Shown here in pieces: positions 27,663 to 36,213 of a stretch of 64,000 nt of DNA (position 1 is its first letter; the number at the start of each line of letters is the position of its first letter). A program made the translations under genes and the position numbers. This stretch comes from Myxococcales bacterium (GTDB lineage Bacteria; Myxococcota_A; Polyangia; Polyangiales; Polyangiaceae). Under the pieces are notes generated by a model. It did no database searches. It saw nothing but the letters and a program-made list of their open reading frames with translations, and was not told the origin of the DNA. The DNA is taken from NCBI GenBank assembly GCA_025359105.1, contig JANYHK010000095.1:1-64000 (forward strand). Reading direction: 5' to 3'.

Positions 27663-28451
27663 ATGCAGCGCCCCCGCGCGAGGTTGGGCCGCCTGGCGGC
27701 CGCCGTCGCTATCGCCGCCGCCGCGTGGTCGGGTCCGGCGCGTGCCGCGTGCCCGGCCGCCGCCACGAAGGCGTACGCCGACGCGCGGCGTGCCTTCGAA
27801 GAAAAGCGCTACGACGACAGCATCGCGCTCCTCAGGGCCGCGTACGCGTGCGAACCCAACCCGGTCTACCTCGGCAACGTCGCGCGCACCCTCGAGGAGG
27901 CCCACCGACCGAAGGAGGCGCTCGAGGCCTGGCGCGCGTTCCTCGTCGTGACGACCGACCCGCGCGAGCGCACGCAGATCGAGGGGCGCATCTCGGCGCT
28001 GTCGAAGCTCGTCGACGATCTCAATCGTCTCGAGAAGGAGAAGCTCGCCGCGGAGGAGGCGAAGCGCAAGGCGGAGGCGTCGGCGAAGGAACGGCAGCCC
28101 AGCGCCCCCGCGCCTGCCCCCGCCGCCGCCGCCGCGCACGTCTCGGCGGGCGCTTGGATCGTGAGCGGTGTCGGCGTCGCGGGGCTCGCTGCGGGCGTCG
28201 TGCTGGGGGTGCTCGCGAACGGAAAGCACACCTCGGCCGCGGACGAGCGCGACGTCGTACGCGCCACCGCCCTCCAGGACGACGCGCGCGGCCTCGCACA
28301 CGCCGCGAACGCCGCGTTCGTCGTCGGGGGCGTGGTCACGGCGGTAGGGATCACGTGGATCGGCGTCGACCTGCTCCGCACGGGCGATGCTCGCCCGCGC
28401 GCGGCGCTCACCCTCCGCGGGGCTAGCGTCGCGCTCGAGGGGCACTTCTGA
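27663..28451 (+). CDS. Exported TPR protein with C-terminal membrane helices
   Basis: The ATG at 27663 gives 262 residues. A Sec signal (about 1-28, cut near PARAACP) leads to two or three TPR-like helices (about 30-105; YADARRAFEEKRYDDSIALLRAAY). A Lys/Glu-rich coiled region follows (about 115-150), then Ala/Pro and two hydrophobic segments (about 160-182 and 210-232). It is the same overall pattern as the proteins at 12772 and 55476, but without a PEGA domain. It lies 29 bases before the FHA/sigma-54 activator gene on the same strand, so the two may be co-transcribed. Confidence 0.75.
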   Translation: MQRPRARLGRLAAAVAIAAAAWSGPARAACPAAATKAYADARRAFEEKRYDDSIALLRAAYACEPNPVYLGNVARTLEEAHRPKEALEAWRAFLVVTTDPRERTQIEGRISALSKLVDDLNRLEKEKLAAEEAKRKAEASAKERQPSAPAPAPAAAAAHVSAGAWIVSGVGVAGLAAGVVLGVLANGKHTSAADERDVVRATALQDDARGLAHAANAAFVVGGVVTAVGITWIGVDLLRTGDARPRAALTLRGASVALEGHF

Positions 28452-28480
28452 CGAGCGCAGGCGGATGCTAGGATTGAGCG

Positions 28481-29872
28481 ATGGCCCCATCGGGAGATCG
28501 CCCGCCTCCCTCGCACAGCGCCAGGGTCGACGAGTGGGCGGAGGACGCCGAGACCGAGGCGGCGCCGCTACCGGTGAACCTCGAGTCGAGCGCTCCGCGC
28601 TCCTTCCTCGTCGTCCGTCAAGGGAGCGATGCGCACATCGTCGACCTCCACCCGGGCCACGAGATCGTCGTCGGCCGCGCGCCCGACGCCGGCGTCCGCA
28701 TCGACGACAGGCAGGTCTCCAGGGCGCACGCGCGCATAAGGTGCGAGGAGGCGGCTGTGATCGTGCGCGATCTGGGGAGCCGCAACGGCACCCTGGTGAA
28801 CGGCCGTCTCCTCGCCAACGCCGAGCAGTCCCTCGCGCCAGGCGACGCCATCGCCATCGGCGGGTGCACCATGGTGCTCGCCACTTTGTCCGGCGCACGC
28901 GCCGCGGCGTCGTCGAGCGCGCTGGCGACCCCCACGGACGAAGACCTTGTGGTGGCCGATCCCGAGATGGCGGCGCTCTACGAGAACGCCAGGAAAGTGG
29001 CTCGGACGCCGACCTCGGTGCTTCTCCTCGGCGAGACCGGCGTTGGCAAGGACGTGCTGGCCAAGCGCATCCACGCCTGGAGCCCGCGCGCCGGCAAGCC
29101 CTTCATCCGCGTGAACTGCGCAGCGCTCCCCGAGACGCTCCTCGAGAGCGAGCTCTTCGGCCACGAGCGTGGCGCGTTCACCGGCGCCGACCGACGCAAG
29201 ATCGGCTACTTCGAGGCGACCCTCGGCGGTACGCTCTTCATCGACGAGATCGGCGAGCTCCCGCTGCCGGCGCAGGTGAAGCTCCTCAACGTCATCGAGA
29301 CCCGCTCGGTCACGCGCGTCGGCGGGACCCAGCCGATCCCCGTCGACGTCCGCCTGCTCAGCGCCACGAACCGCGATCTTCAGGCCGAGATCGCCGCGGG
29401 CCGCTTTCGTTCGGATCTCTACTACCGCATCAGCCCCTTCTCCCTGAAGATCCCGCCTCTCCGCGCGCGGCCCGCGCAGATCGCCCTGCTCGCGAACCTC
29501 TTCGCGAGGACGCTCTCGGGGGAGCTCGGCTCGCGCCCGCCGTCGCTCGGGCAGGACGTGCTCGACGTGCTCCTCCGCTACCCCTGGCCCGGCAACGTGC
29601 GCGAGCTGCGAAACGCGATAGAGCACGGCCTCGTCATGGCGGACGGGGCGCCGCTGCGCGCGGAGCACCTTTCGCACGACATCCGCGGCGGCGGCGCCGT
29701 CCACGACGCGCTGCAGCCGAGCATGCGCGAGCGCTTCGCGGACGTCGAGCGGCAGCGGATCGAAGAAGCGCTCGCCGCAGAGGGGGGCAATCAAACGCGC
29801 GCGGCGGAGCGACTCGGGATGCCGCGTCGGACGCTCGTCTACAAGCTCGCGCGGTACCGCAAGGGCGAGTGA
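28481..29872 (+). CDS. Sigma-54-dependent transcriptional activator with FHA domain
   Basis: The product has 463 residues. The FHA domain (about 45-130) has VGRAPD, SRAHARI and DLGSRNG, the full phosphothreonine-binding set. The AAA+ domain (about 155-385) has Walker A GETGVGKD (about 184-191), the sigma-54 contact loop GAFTGA (about 230) and Walker B GGTLFIDEIGE. A Fis-type helix-turn-helix closes it (about 425-460; NQTRAAERLGMPRRTLVYKL). Such proteins activate sigma-54 promoters when the FHA domain reads a phosphorylated partner, probably a Ser/Thr kinase. The target genes are unknown. Confidence 0.94.
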   Translation: MAPSGDRPPPSHSARVDEWAEDAETEAAPLPVNLESSAPRSFLVVRQGSDAHIVDLHPGHEIVVGRAPDAGVRIDDRQVSRAHARIRCEEAAVIVRDLGSRNGTLVNGRLLANAEQSLAPGDAIAIGGCTMVLATLSGARAAASSSALATPTDEDLVVADPEMAALYENARKVARTPTSVLLLGETGVGKDVLAKRIHAWSPRAGKPFIRVNCAALPETLLESELFGHERGAFTGADRRKIGYFEATLGGTLFIDEIGELPLPAQVKLLNVIETRSVTRVGGTQPIPVDVRLLSATNRDLQAEIAAGRFRSDLYYRISPFSLKIPPLRARPAQIALLANLFARTLSGELGSRPPSLGQDVLDVLLRYPWPGNVRELRNAIEHGLVMADGAPLRAEHLSHDIRGGGAVHDALQPSMRERFADVERQRIEEALAAEGGNQTRAAERLGMPRRTLVYKLARYRKGE

Positions 29873-29886
29873 GTCGCCGGCAGGCT

Positions 29887-30984
29887 CTACGGCATGCAGC
29901 AGACGGTGACAGGCATGCTCGGTGTCACCGTCCCGTTGGGCGTGACTCCGCTCGGCGCGCAGGAGCCCCCGACCGGCGCGCCGACCGAGATCCCGACGGC
30001 GGGGCTGAACGGCTGGCAGGTTGGCGCCGTGAACGTGCCGGTGGCGTTCATGCAGTTGTTGTCGCTGTACGTGTTTACGGTCGTCGGGCACGCTACGCCG
30101 GTCGGTGCGGTGCAGCTGCACGCCGAGCAGCCGCGGGTGTCGTTCGTGCCCTTCTGGACGACACGCTTGGCCGAGTACGGCGCGCCGGGGCAGCCGACGT
30201 CGCCGGCCTGCATCACGCAGAGCACCCGATCGAACGGCGACGCGGGCGTCGGCACGCACATCAGTCCGGCGCCGCACCCCGACGTCGACTTGTTTCCGTT
30301 CATGCACCCGATCTGCGCGCGCTGCCAGGTCACAGGAGGCCGCGTCGCGACGCCGCCGCCGGGCGGGCAGCTGCCGCCGTCGGCGAGCGCTGCCGTGACC
30401 AGAGCGGTTGACGCCGAACCGCCGCTGCAGGACGTGATCGCGAGGCCGGTGTAACATCCATAGATGGCGGGTGCGGTTTGCGCGGGGCACGCCGTGCAAC
30501 CGGGCCCGATCGTCCCCTTGTCACACTTCGCGCCGCTCGCGCCGCCGCACGTGCACGCCGAGCACTGCGCGGCCGGTGGCGCAATCAAGTCGGCGTTGGC
30601 CACGAGCGCGACGACCGGCGAGACGGACGGGCACGCCGGGGCGTTCGCGGGGTTTCCGTCGTAGATCTGGAACGGGCCGGTCCAGCCCGCCGGCGCCGGG
30701 GCGACGCACGAGCCCGGCGGGCAATCCGGCGGCGGCCCCACGTCGGCCTGCGCATCGTTCGACGCGCCGTCCGGCACCGTCCCGCCGCCAGCCCCGTCCG
30801 CGGCGCCTCCTTCGGCCGGACCGCCGCAGACTCCGCCGATGCACGGCAAGCCACCCGGGCACGCGTCGACACAGGCCTTACCGCGCACGTCGAGATCGTC
30901 GATCGAGCACGCCGCGAAGGGGGCCGCGCAGAGCGCAGCGCCGACGAACGCGGCGGCGGCTCCTGCGCGTCGTAGGGACTTCAC
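29887..30984 (-). CDS. Cys-rich lipoprotein, unknown function
   Basis: The start is GTG at 30984, giving 365 residues. The signal peptide ends in lipobox APFAAC. A low-complexity Gly/Ala/Asp spacer (about 50-90) is followed by a Cys-rich body with more than 20 cysteines. No named domain is seen. It lies convergent to the FHA/sigma-54 activator gene with a 14-base gap. It may be a surface-exposed disulfide-rich protein. Confidence 0.7.
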   Translation of the reverse strand: MKSLRRAGAAAAFVGAALCAAPFAACSIDDLDVRGKACVDACPGGLPCIGGVCGGPAEGGAADGAGGGTVPDGASNDAQADVGPPPDCPPGSCVAPAPAGWTGPFQIYDGNPANAPACPSVSPVVALVANADLIAPPAAQCSACTCGGASGAKCDKGTIGPGCTACPAQTAPAIYGCYTGLAITSCSGGSASTALVTAALADGGSCPPGGGVATRPPVTWQRAQIGCMNGNKSTSGCGAGLMCVPTPASPFDRVLCVMQAGDVGCPGAPYSAKRVVQKGTNDTRGCSACSCTAPTGVACPTTVNTYSDNNCMNATGTFTAPTCQPFSPAVGISVGAPVGGSCAPSGVTPNGTVTPSMPVTVCCMP

Positions 30985-31027
30985 AAGCGGATCGTAGCAC
31001 GCGGCGCGGACCCGGCCGAGCGCGCGA

Positions 31028-32506
31028 CTACCACAGCGCGGGCGAGGAACCGCGCGAGCCCGCGGGCTTGGGAGGCGCCTGGGCGGGCGCGCGCGAAGGC
31101 GAGCGACGCGGGCTGGAGGTGCGGGCGCCGGCGTCGGCGGAAATGGCCTGGGCCGGGTCTGGCGCGGCCGCCTGCGACGACGAAGCCGACGCCAGGGGAT
31201 CGGGCGACGCGCCGGTCGGCGGCGGCGACGCGACGGTGGCCGCGGGAAGGTCCGGTGTCCTGACGGCGTCCTCGACCGCGGGAGGAGGCGGCGCCTGCTC
31301 CGCGTGCACGCGCGACGAGCCAAGGCGCATCGCGCCCATGCCGACGACGGCGCCGGCGAGCACCAGCGCCGCGGCGATCGACGGCCACGCGATCCGCCGC
31401 CCAGCGCCGGCCGAAGGCGCCGTGGGGTCCGGGCGGCTCGGCATCGTCTGGGCGAGGTTCGTCGGAGACTCGGCCACGGTCGGCATCTCGACGTCGACGT
31501 CGACCTCGGCCTGCGGGAGGACCACCACCCGATCGCCGCCGCGGACCCGTCGGAGAAGCTCCGCCTTCTCCGCGATGCGGTCGGCGAAGAGACGCTGCAT
31601 GACCTTCCCGAGGTGCTCGCCGGGGTCCTCGACCGTCTGCTTTCGGATGAAACCGAGCAGCTCGCGCCGCATCTCCGCGGCCGTCTGGAAGCGGTCGGCA
31701 GGCTCCTTCGCCAGCGCGCGCGCGCACAGCGCATCCACGGCCGCCGGCGTCCCTGGCCGCACCTTCGACGGCTGGGGCGGCGGTTCCGAAAGGATGGCCT
31801 GGAAGGTTTGGGCGGTGCTGGCCCTCCGGTACGCGCGTCGCCCGCTCACGAGCTCGAACAGCACGATGCCCAGCGCGAACACGTCGGTCCGGCGATCGAG
31901 CTTCACCGCGCGGAGCTGCTCGGGCGCGAGGTACTCGATCTTGCCGCGCACGGTGCCCGCTTCGGTGCGGCTCCGGCGCGTCGTCGTCGTCGCGATGCCG
32001 AAGTCGATGACATGCACCGCGCCCGAGTACGACACGAAGATGTTCTGCGGGGAGACGTCGCGGTGGACGAGCTCGAGCGGCCGGCCGTCCTGCGACTTCG
32101 CCTCGTGGGCTGCATGGAGACCGGCGCACGCCTCGGCGAGGATGTGCGCCGCGAGGGTTGGAGGCAGATCCTCGTTGCGGATCGCGAGGCGTCGGCACAG
32201 CCCGGCGACGGACTCCCCCTCGAGGTACTCCATGACGATGTACAGGCCGTCCGCGTTGCTCCCGAGCTCCTGCACGTTGATCAGGTTCGGATGACGCAGA
32301 TTCGAGATGATGCGAGCCTCGTCGAGGAAGAGGTCGACGATCCTCTTGTCCGGGGCGAGGTGCGGCAAAATTCGCTTGAGCACGACCGGTCGCTCGAACC
32401 CGTGCGGCCCGTGCATGCGCGCGAGTAGGACCTCCGCCATGCCGCCCTCGGCGAGACGGCCGAGGATCTCGTACCGGTCGATGCGCATCGCTGGCGAGGG
32501 CGCCAT
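31028..32506 (-). CDS. Transmembrane Ser/Thr protein kinase
   Basis: The ATG at 32506 gives 492 residues; an in-frame ATG at 32488 is an alternative. The kinase domain (about 10-280) has loop AEGGMAEV, catalytic Lys near 44, HRDVSPQN (Asp 150), DFG (Asp 168) and APEQL, so it should be active. A helical stretch (about 290-330) follows, then a membrane helix (about 370-392). The short Pro/Ala/Ser-rich C-terminal part (about 100 residues) has no recognised domain and ends in basic SRG. It is one of five kinases in the window. Confidence 0.92.
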   Translation of the reverse strand: MAPSPAMRIDRYEILGRLAEGGMAEVLLARMHGPHGFERPVVLKRILPHLAPDKRIVDLFLDEARIISNLRHPNLINVQELGSNADGLYIVMEYLEGESVAGLCRRLAIRNEDLPPTLAAHILAEACAGLHAAHEAKSQDGRPLELVHRDVSPQNIFVSYSGAVHVIDFGIATTTTRRSRTEAGTVRGKIEYLAPEQLRAVKLDRRTDVFALGIVLFELVSGRRAYRRASTAQTFQAILSEPPPQPSKVRPGTPAAVDALCARALAKEPADRFQTAAEMRRELLGFIRKQTVEDPGEHLGKVMQRLFADRIAEKAELLRRVRGGDRVVVLPQAEVDVDVEMPTVAESPTNLAQTMPSRPDPTAPSAGAGRRIAWPSIAAALVLAGAVVGMGAMRLGSSRVHAEQAPPPPAVEDAVRTPDLPAATVASPPPTGASPDPLASASSSQAAAPDPAQAISADAGARTSSPRRSPSRAPAQAPPKPAGSRGSSPALW

Positions 32507-32640
32507 TCCAGAAGAAGTATACCGCGGCGCGCCGCGAACGGGCCTCTCGCGCTGAGCAATGCAGCGCAAGCGTTGCCCAGCTTGCTCGCCGCCGGAGGGC
32601 CAAGCCCCATGAAACCAGCATTTTTAGGGCCATTCGAGCG

Positions 32641-32656
32641 TGGCGCGGGCCTTGCG
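32641..32656 (+). promoter_or_regulatory. Candidate sigma-54 (-24/-12) promoter
   Basis: TGGCGCGGGCCTTGCG has GG and GC dinucleotides separated by exactly ten bases, close to the consensus TGGCAC-N5-TTGC. The predicted start would be about 12 bases downstream, just before the ATG at 32669. A near-leaderless mRNA makes this less certain. Confidence 0.3.
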
Positions 32657-32668
32657 TAAGGGCAAGGC

Positions 32669-33040
32669 ATGAACACGATCACGAACGAGACGGTGAGCAA
32701 GAGCACGACGGCTTCCTCGGGAACCCTCGCCGAGCAAGCGACATGGCGGGGTCGCTCCTTTGCGCGTCGTGTGGCGCGCGCGGCTTCGAGCCTTGCGCTG
32801 GTCGGCCTTCTGCTGGCGCTGCTCGCTCCGAGTCAGCTCGCGTGCGGCAGCGGCAGCGCGCAGACCTGCTCCTCGAGCGACGAGAAGTCGTGCACCGACA
32901 CCTTCAACGCTTGCGTCCAGAAGGCCGCGGCCGCTGCCGACAGGGCGGCCTGCCAGACCTGCGTAGACAACTACTGCTCCTGCTACAGCGCGTGCGGCAA
33001 CACCTGCGACCGTCCGACGCTCGCACGGCAGTGCCAGTGA
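32669..33040 (+). CDS. Small Cys-rich lipoprotein
   Basis: The product has 123 residues. An unusually long polar N-terminus (about 40 residues) precedes the hydrophobic segment, and the lipobox SQLAC is near residue 59. The last 60 residues have ten or more cysteines in C-x2-C and C-x3-C spacing, e.g. CQTCVDNYCSCYSACGNTC. A shorter start inside would give a normal signal peptide; the ATG at 32669 is taken for lack of a better one. Function unknown. Confidence 0.6.
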   Translation: MNTITNETVSKSTTASSGTLAEQATWRGRSFARRVARAASSLALVGLLLALLAPSQLACGSGSAQTCSSSDEKSCTDTFNACVQKAAAAADRAACQTCVDNYCSCYSACGNTCDRPTLARQCQ

Positions 33041-33049
33041 AGAGCGAAT

Positions 33050-34579
33050 CTAGCCCTTCCGCGTGAGCGCGTAGTCGTTCAGATCGACGCGAATCAGATC
33101 GCGCAGCCAGGGCAGTGCCTTCACCGACTGCCGGTACATCTGCTGGGCGACTTTGCGGTAGCTCGGGTGCCCCTCGCGCGCGCTGCGGAGCTCCACCATG
33201 TGGAACAGCTCGCGAAGGTTCATCTGCCACATGGTGCGGAGGCGGTAGGCGAGGGGCACGACGTACTGCGCCTCGAACGGGAGGGAAGGGGCCATCTGGT
33301 GCCACGTCTTCTCGGCCTTCTCGAGCGCGGCGCGGAACTCCTCGCCGATGCCGGGCATCTCGTCGAGCTCCGGCGGGACCTCGGCGCCGAGCCAGCAGCC
33401 GAGGCGCTGCGGGAAAGGCGAGAGCATGCGGTGGCGCTGCAGATCGCGGTACGCGCCGAAGTCCATCGTGACCTCGAACGCCATCCCCGCCGCCTCGAAC
33501 GCGCGCGGCGCCGGATCCCACTTGCCGCGCGGCTCCATCACCGCGCCCAGCAGCTGCTCGAGCTTCGCGCTCGTCGTGCGGCCGATGCTCGACGAGAGGC
33601 CCGAGGCGTTCCACCTCGCGTCCGAGCCGTCGTAGCAGAGCGCGTGCACGACGCGCTGCAAGGCGTCGAAGTCGTAGCGGAGGAGGCGCACCGCCTGACC
33701 GTACTCCTCGGTGCTCTCCCCCTCGTCGGTGCCCGACAGGCCGGCCGCGTCGGCGATGCGCGGGACGGCGTCCCGGAGCGCCGCCCGGTACGGGTTCGGG
33801 GCCACGTACTTCACGAGCGTCGGCGCGACGTGCGCGCTCTCCACGTGCATGGCAGTGGCGACGTCGCGCGCCTCCTTGAGCGGCGAGGACAGCATCTTCG
33901 AGAGGAGCATCTCGATCGCGCGTGCGTTGGCGGTGAAGCCCAGGTTGGTCTTCGTCCCCGCCGGCAAGAGGCCGCGGAGGAGGTCGAACGTCTTGGCCTT
34001 CATCTGCGCGGTGTAGCCGCCCTCGGTCTGCTTCTCGCCGCGCGGGTGGCGCGCCTTCATCTCCGCCTCGACGCGGGGGACGAGGTCGAGGTACGTGCGA
34101 AAGAGTCCGCGGCACGTGTCGCGGTACATCTGACCGAGCCTCCCCTCGATGTCGGGGAGCGGATGGAAGCTGTTCTCCTCCCACATCACGTAGCGGGTGC
34201 TCTTCTCGGTGTAGGACGCGAGGCGCAGATCCTCGATGAGCTTCGACGTGACGATGCTCACGTTCTCGATCGCGAGGTGCACGACCGCATGCTCGGCGAC
34301 GGATTGATGCCCGTAGCCGACGACCCACTTCTCGTGGAAGGCCTTCGCCTTCTCGGAGGCGAGCTTGAAGCCCGGCGCGGCGCCGGCCTCGCCGAGATCG
34401 ATCTCCTGATCCGCCAGCAGGCGGGCGAGGTTGGTCCGCAGGTCGTCCTTGCTGCGCGAGTAGTACGCGAAGAGGACGGCGATGACCTCCTCGGGCAACC
34501 CCGCGAGCGCGAACACGTCGCCATCGAGATTCGAGACGTACGGCCTCAGTCGCTTCGCGTCGTTTTCGTTGAGCGCCAC
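33050..34579 (-). CDS. ThyX-related (FAD-dependent thymidylate synthase-like) double-domain protein
   Basis: The product has 509 residues, about twice normal ThyX length, with two ThyX-like halves. In the first half (about 60-240) the helix VGYGHQSVAEHAVVHLAIEN leads to LRLASYTEKSTRYV, like the ThyX core but without the leading RHR. The second half (about 330-490) has RDLQRHRMLSPFPQRLG, where RHR is kept but the ExSxRY part is lost. One signature is thus divided between the halves. I recall such long proteins being annotated as thymidylate synthase in myxobacteria; I did not check. Activity is uncertain. It lies 59 bases downstream of map. Confidence 0.72.
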   Translation of the reverse strand: MALNENDAKRLRPYVSNLDGDVFALAGLPEEVIAVLFAYYSRSKDDLRTNLARLLADQEIDLGEAGAAPGFKLASEKAKAFHEKWVVGYGHQSVAEHAVVHLAIENVSIVTSKLIEDLRLASYTEKSTRYVMWEENSFHPLPDIEGRLGQMYRDTCRGLFRTYLDLVPRVEAEMKARHPRGEKQTEGGYTAQMKAKTFDLLRGLLPAGTKTNLGFTANARAIEMLLSKMLSSPLKEARDVATAMHVESAHVAPTLVKYVAPNPYRAALRDAVPRIADAAGLSGTDEGESTEEYGQAVRLLRYDFDALQRVVHALCYDGSDARWNASGLSSSIGRTTSAKLEQLLGAVMEPRGKWDPAPRAFEAAGMAFEVTMDFGAYRDLQRHRMLSPFPQRLGCWLGAEVPPELDEMPGIGEEFRAALEKAEKTWHQMAPSLPFEAQYVVPLAYRLRTMWQMNLRELFHMVELRSAREGHPSYRKVAQQMYRQSVKALPWLRDLIRVDLNDYALTRKG

Positions 34580-34638
34580 GCGCCGCCAACTAGCACACCC
34601 ACCGCCGAGCGAAAGCCTCGCCTCGGCTACCCGAAACG

Positions 34639-35436
34639 CTATCCGAACAGGAGCGACACGTTCTCACTCATGCGCAAGGGCTTCGCGCGCTTGGTGAGGA
34701 CCTCGCAGCCGTGCTTCGTGACGACGACGGTGTGCTCGAACTGCGCCGACAGCGAGCCGTCCGCCGTCGTCACCGTCCACTTGTCCTTCGGATCGACCTC
34801 GACCTCCCACCGTCCGAGGTTCACCATCGGCTCGATCGTGAAGATCATGCCGGTCTTGATGCGCTCGCCGGTGCCGCGCTTGCCGAAGTGCTTCACCTGC
34901 GGCGGCTCGTGGAACTTCCGGCCGATGCCGTGCCCGACGAAGTCGCGGACCACGTTGCATCCGAGCCCCTCGACGTACTCCTGGATCGCGGCGCCGATGT
35001 CGCCGAGGCGCGCGCCGTCCTTCACCTCGGCGATGCCGAGCTCCAGGGCGCGCCGAGCGGCTTCGACGACCTTGCGCGCGTCGGGGCTCGGGGTGCCGAT
35101 GTAGAACGTCGCCGACGTGTCGCCGTGGAACCCCTTGTAGAACGTGGTCACGTCGACGTTCACGATGTCGCCGTCCTTGAGGACACGGGCGCTCGGGATG
35201 CCGTGGCAGACGACCTCGTTCACCGACGTGCAAACGCTCTTCGGGAACCCCTTGTAGTTGAGGGGAGACGGGTACGCGCCGCGCTTGAGGGTGTCCTCGT
35301 GGACGATCGTGTTGATGTCCTCGGTCGTCATCCCGGGCTTCAGGCGCTCGCCCACGACGAGCAGCGTCTCGGCCGCCATCTCGCAAGACGCGCGCATCGC
35401 CTCGATGTCCTTGGCGTTGTGAATCTCGACGGTCAC
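34639..35436 (-). CDS. map: Type I methionine aminopeptidase
   Basis: Removes initiator Met from nascent proteins; a cytoplasmic metallo-enzyme. The product has 265 residues. The metal ligands are present in order: GDIVNVDVTTFYKGFHGDTSATF (two Asp), GHGIGRKFHEPP (His), FTIEPMVN (Glu) and QFEHTVVV (Glu). Start is GTG at 35436. It is the middle gene of a minus-strand group with a lipoprotein upstream and the ThyX-like gene downstream. Confidence 0.97.
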   Translation of the reverse strand: MTVEIHNAKDIEAMRASCEMAAETLLVVGERLKPGMTTEDINTIVHEDTLKRGAYPSPLNYKGFPKSVCTSVNEVVCHGIPSARVLKDGDIVNVDVTTFYKGFHGDTSATFYIGTPSPDARKVVEAARRALELGIAEVKDGARLGDIGAAIQEYVEGLGCNVVRDFVGHGIGRKFHEPPQVKHFGKRGTGERIKTGMIFTIEPMVNLGRWEVEVDPKDKWTVTTADGSLSAQFEHTVVVTKHGCEVLTKRAKPLRMSENVSLLFG

Positions 35437-35451
35437 GCAATCACCCTTACC

Positions 35452-35991
35452 CTATTTTTGGAGGTTCTCCAGGACGGTTGCTTCACGAACGGAGGCCGCG
35501 ACGTCCTTGGAGTCGCTGGACAGGTGAAAGTGGTACTCGCGGTCGCCGTCGGCGCGGCCGAAGAGCCGGACGAAAGCGATGAAGCGCTTGCCGACCAGCG
35601 CCGACTCGTAGCTCTTCAGGATGCCGGCCGAGGGGCTCGTCTTGTCGATCTTCACGGTGAACGATTCGGGCGGCGGATGCACGGCCGCGAGGGTCTCGAT
35701 GACGCGGAAGCCAATCTGGTAGGAAGCCCCCGAATCCTCCTGCTTGGTCGTGACGGTGTCGATGCGAACGCGGAGCGTCGCGTCGCCGAGCTGGACGCGC
35801 TCACGGAACACCGGATCGCCGCGAACGCTTCCGGCGGCCTCGGGGTCCAGCCCAACCGCACGCGCCTCGATCGTGTCGTCGAACAGGTCCGCCGCGTGGC
35901 CGCCGTAGGCCGGAACGGGGCGATTCGGCCCGGTCGCGCTTGGCGAGCAAGCGGCTGAGGTCACCAGAATAAAGCCTGCGATCCAACGCAT
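35452..35991 (-). CDS. Putative lipoprotein, unknown function
   Basis: The product has 179 residues. A short signal peptide ends in lipobox TSAAC (Cys near 15). The mature part has alternating beta-type segments (TLRVRIDTVTT, SYQIGFRVIETL, FIAFVRLFGRADG) suggesting a compact beta-sandwich; no family recognised. It lies 15 bases upstream of map on the same strand and is probably co-transcribed. Confidence 0.65.
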   Translation of the reverse strand: MRWIAGFILVTSAACSPSATGPNRPVPAYGGHAADLFDDTIEARAVGLDPEAAGSVRGDPVFRERVQLGDATLRVRIDTVTTKQEDSGASYQIGFRVIETLAAVHPPPESFTVKIDKTSPSAGILKSYESALVGKRFIAFVRLFGRADGDREYHFHLSSDSKDVAASVREATVLENLQK

Positions 35992-36072
35992 TTAGTCTCC
36001 TCTAGCGGCCGCGAGGCCCGAAAAAACGCATGAAAAAGCGCACGTGCAAGGGCGGACCACGACGACATTGTC

Positions 36073-36089
36073 CATGCTTTTCGAGCATG
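36073..36089. promoter_or_regulatory. Perfect 6-bp inverted repeat in the divergent intergenic region
   Basis: CATGCT and AGCATG enclose TTTCG, midway in the 222-base gap between a minus-strand lipoprotein gene and the plus-strand gene at 36214. The region is less GC-rich than its surroundings. Possible operator or small hairpin; inference only. Confidence 0.3.
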
Positions 36090-36213
36090 TTACGTCCAAC
36101 GGGCGACGAGCGTGGGGCGTTTCGGCGGCGCCTCCAGGTGCCGCCTGGCCTCCGCGGGCGTGATAGAACGGACTCATCCCTCGAGATGTGGGTCAAAGAA
36201 GAGTAGGCGGACC

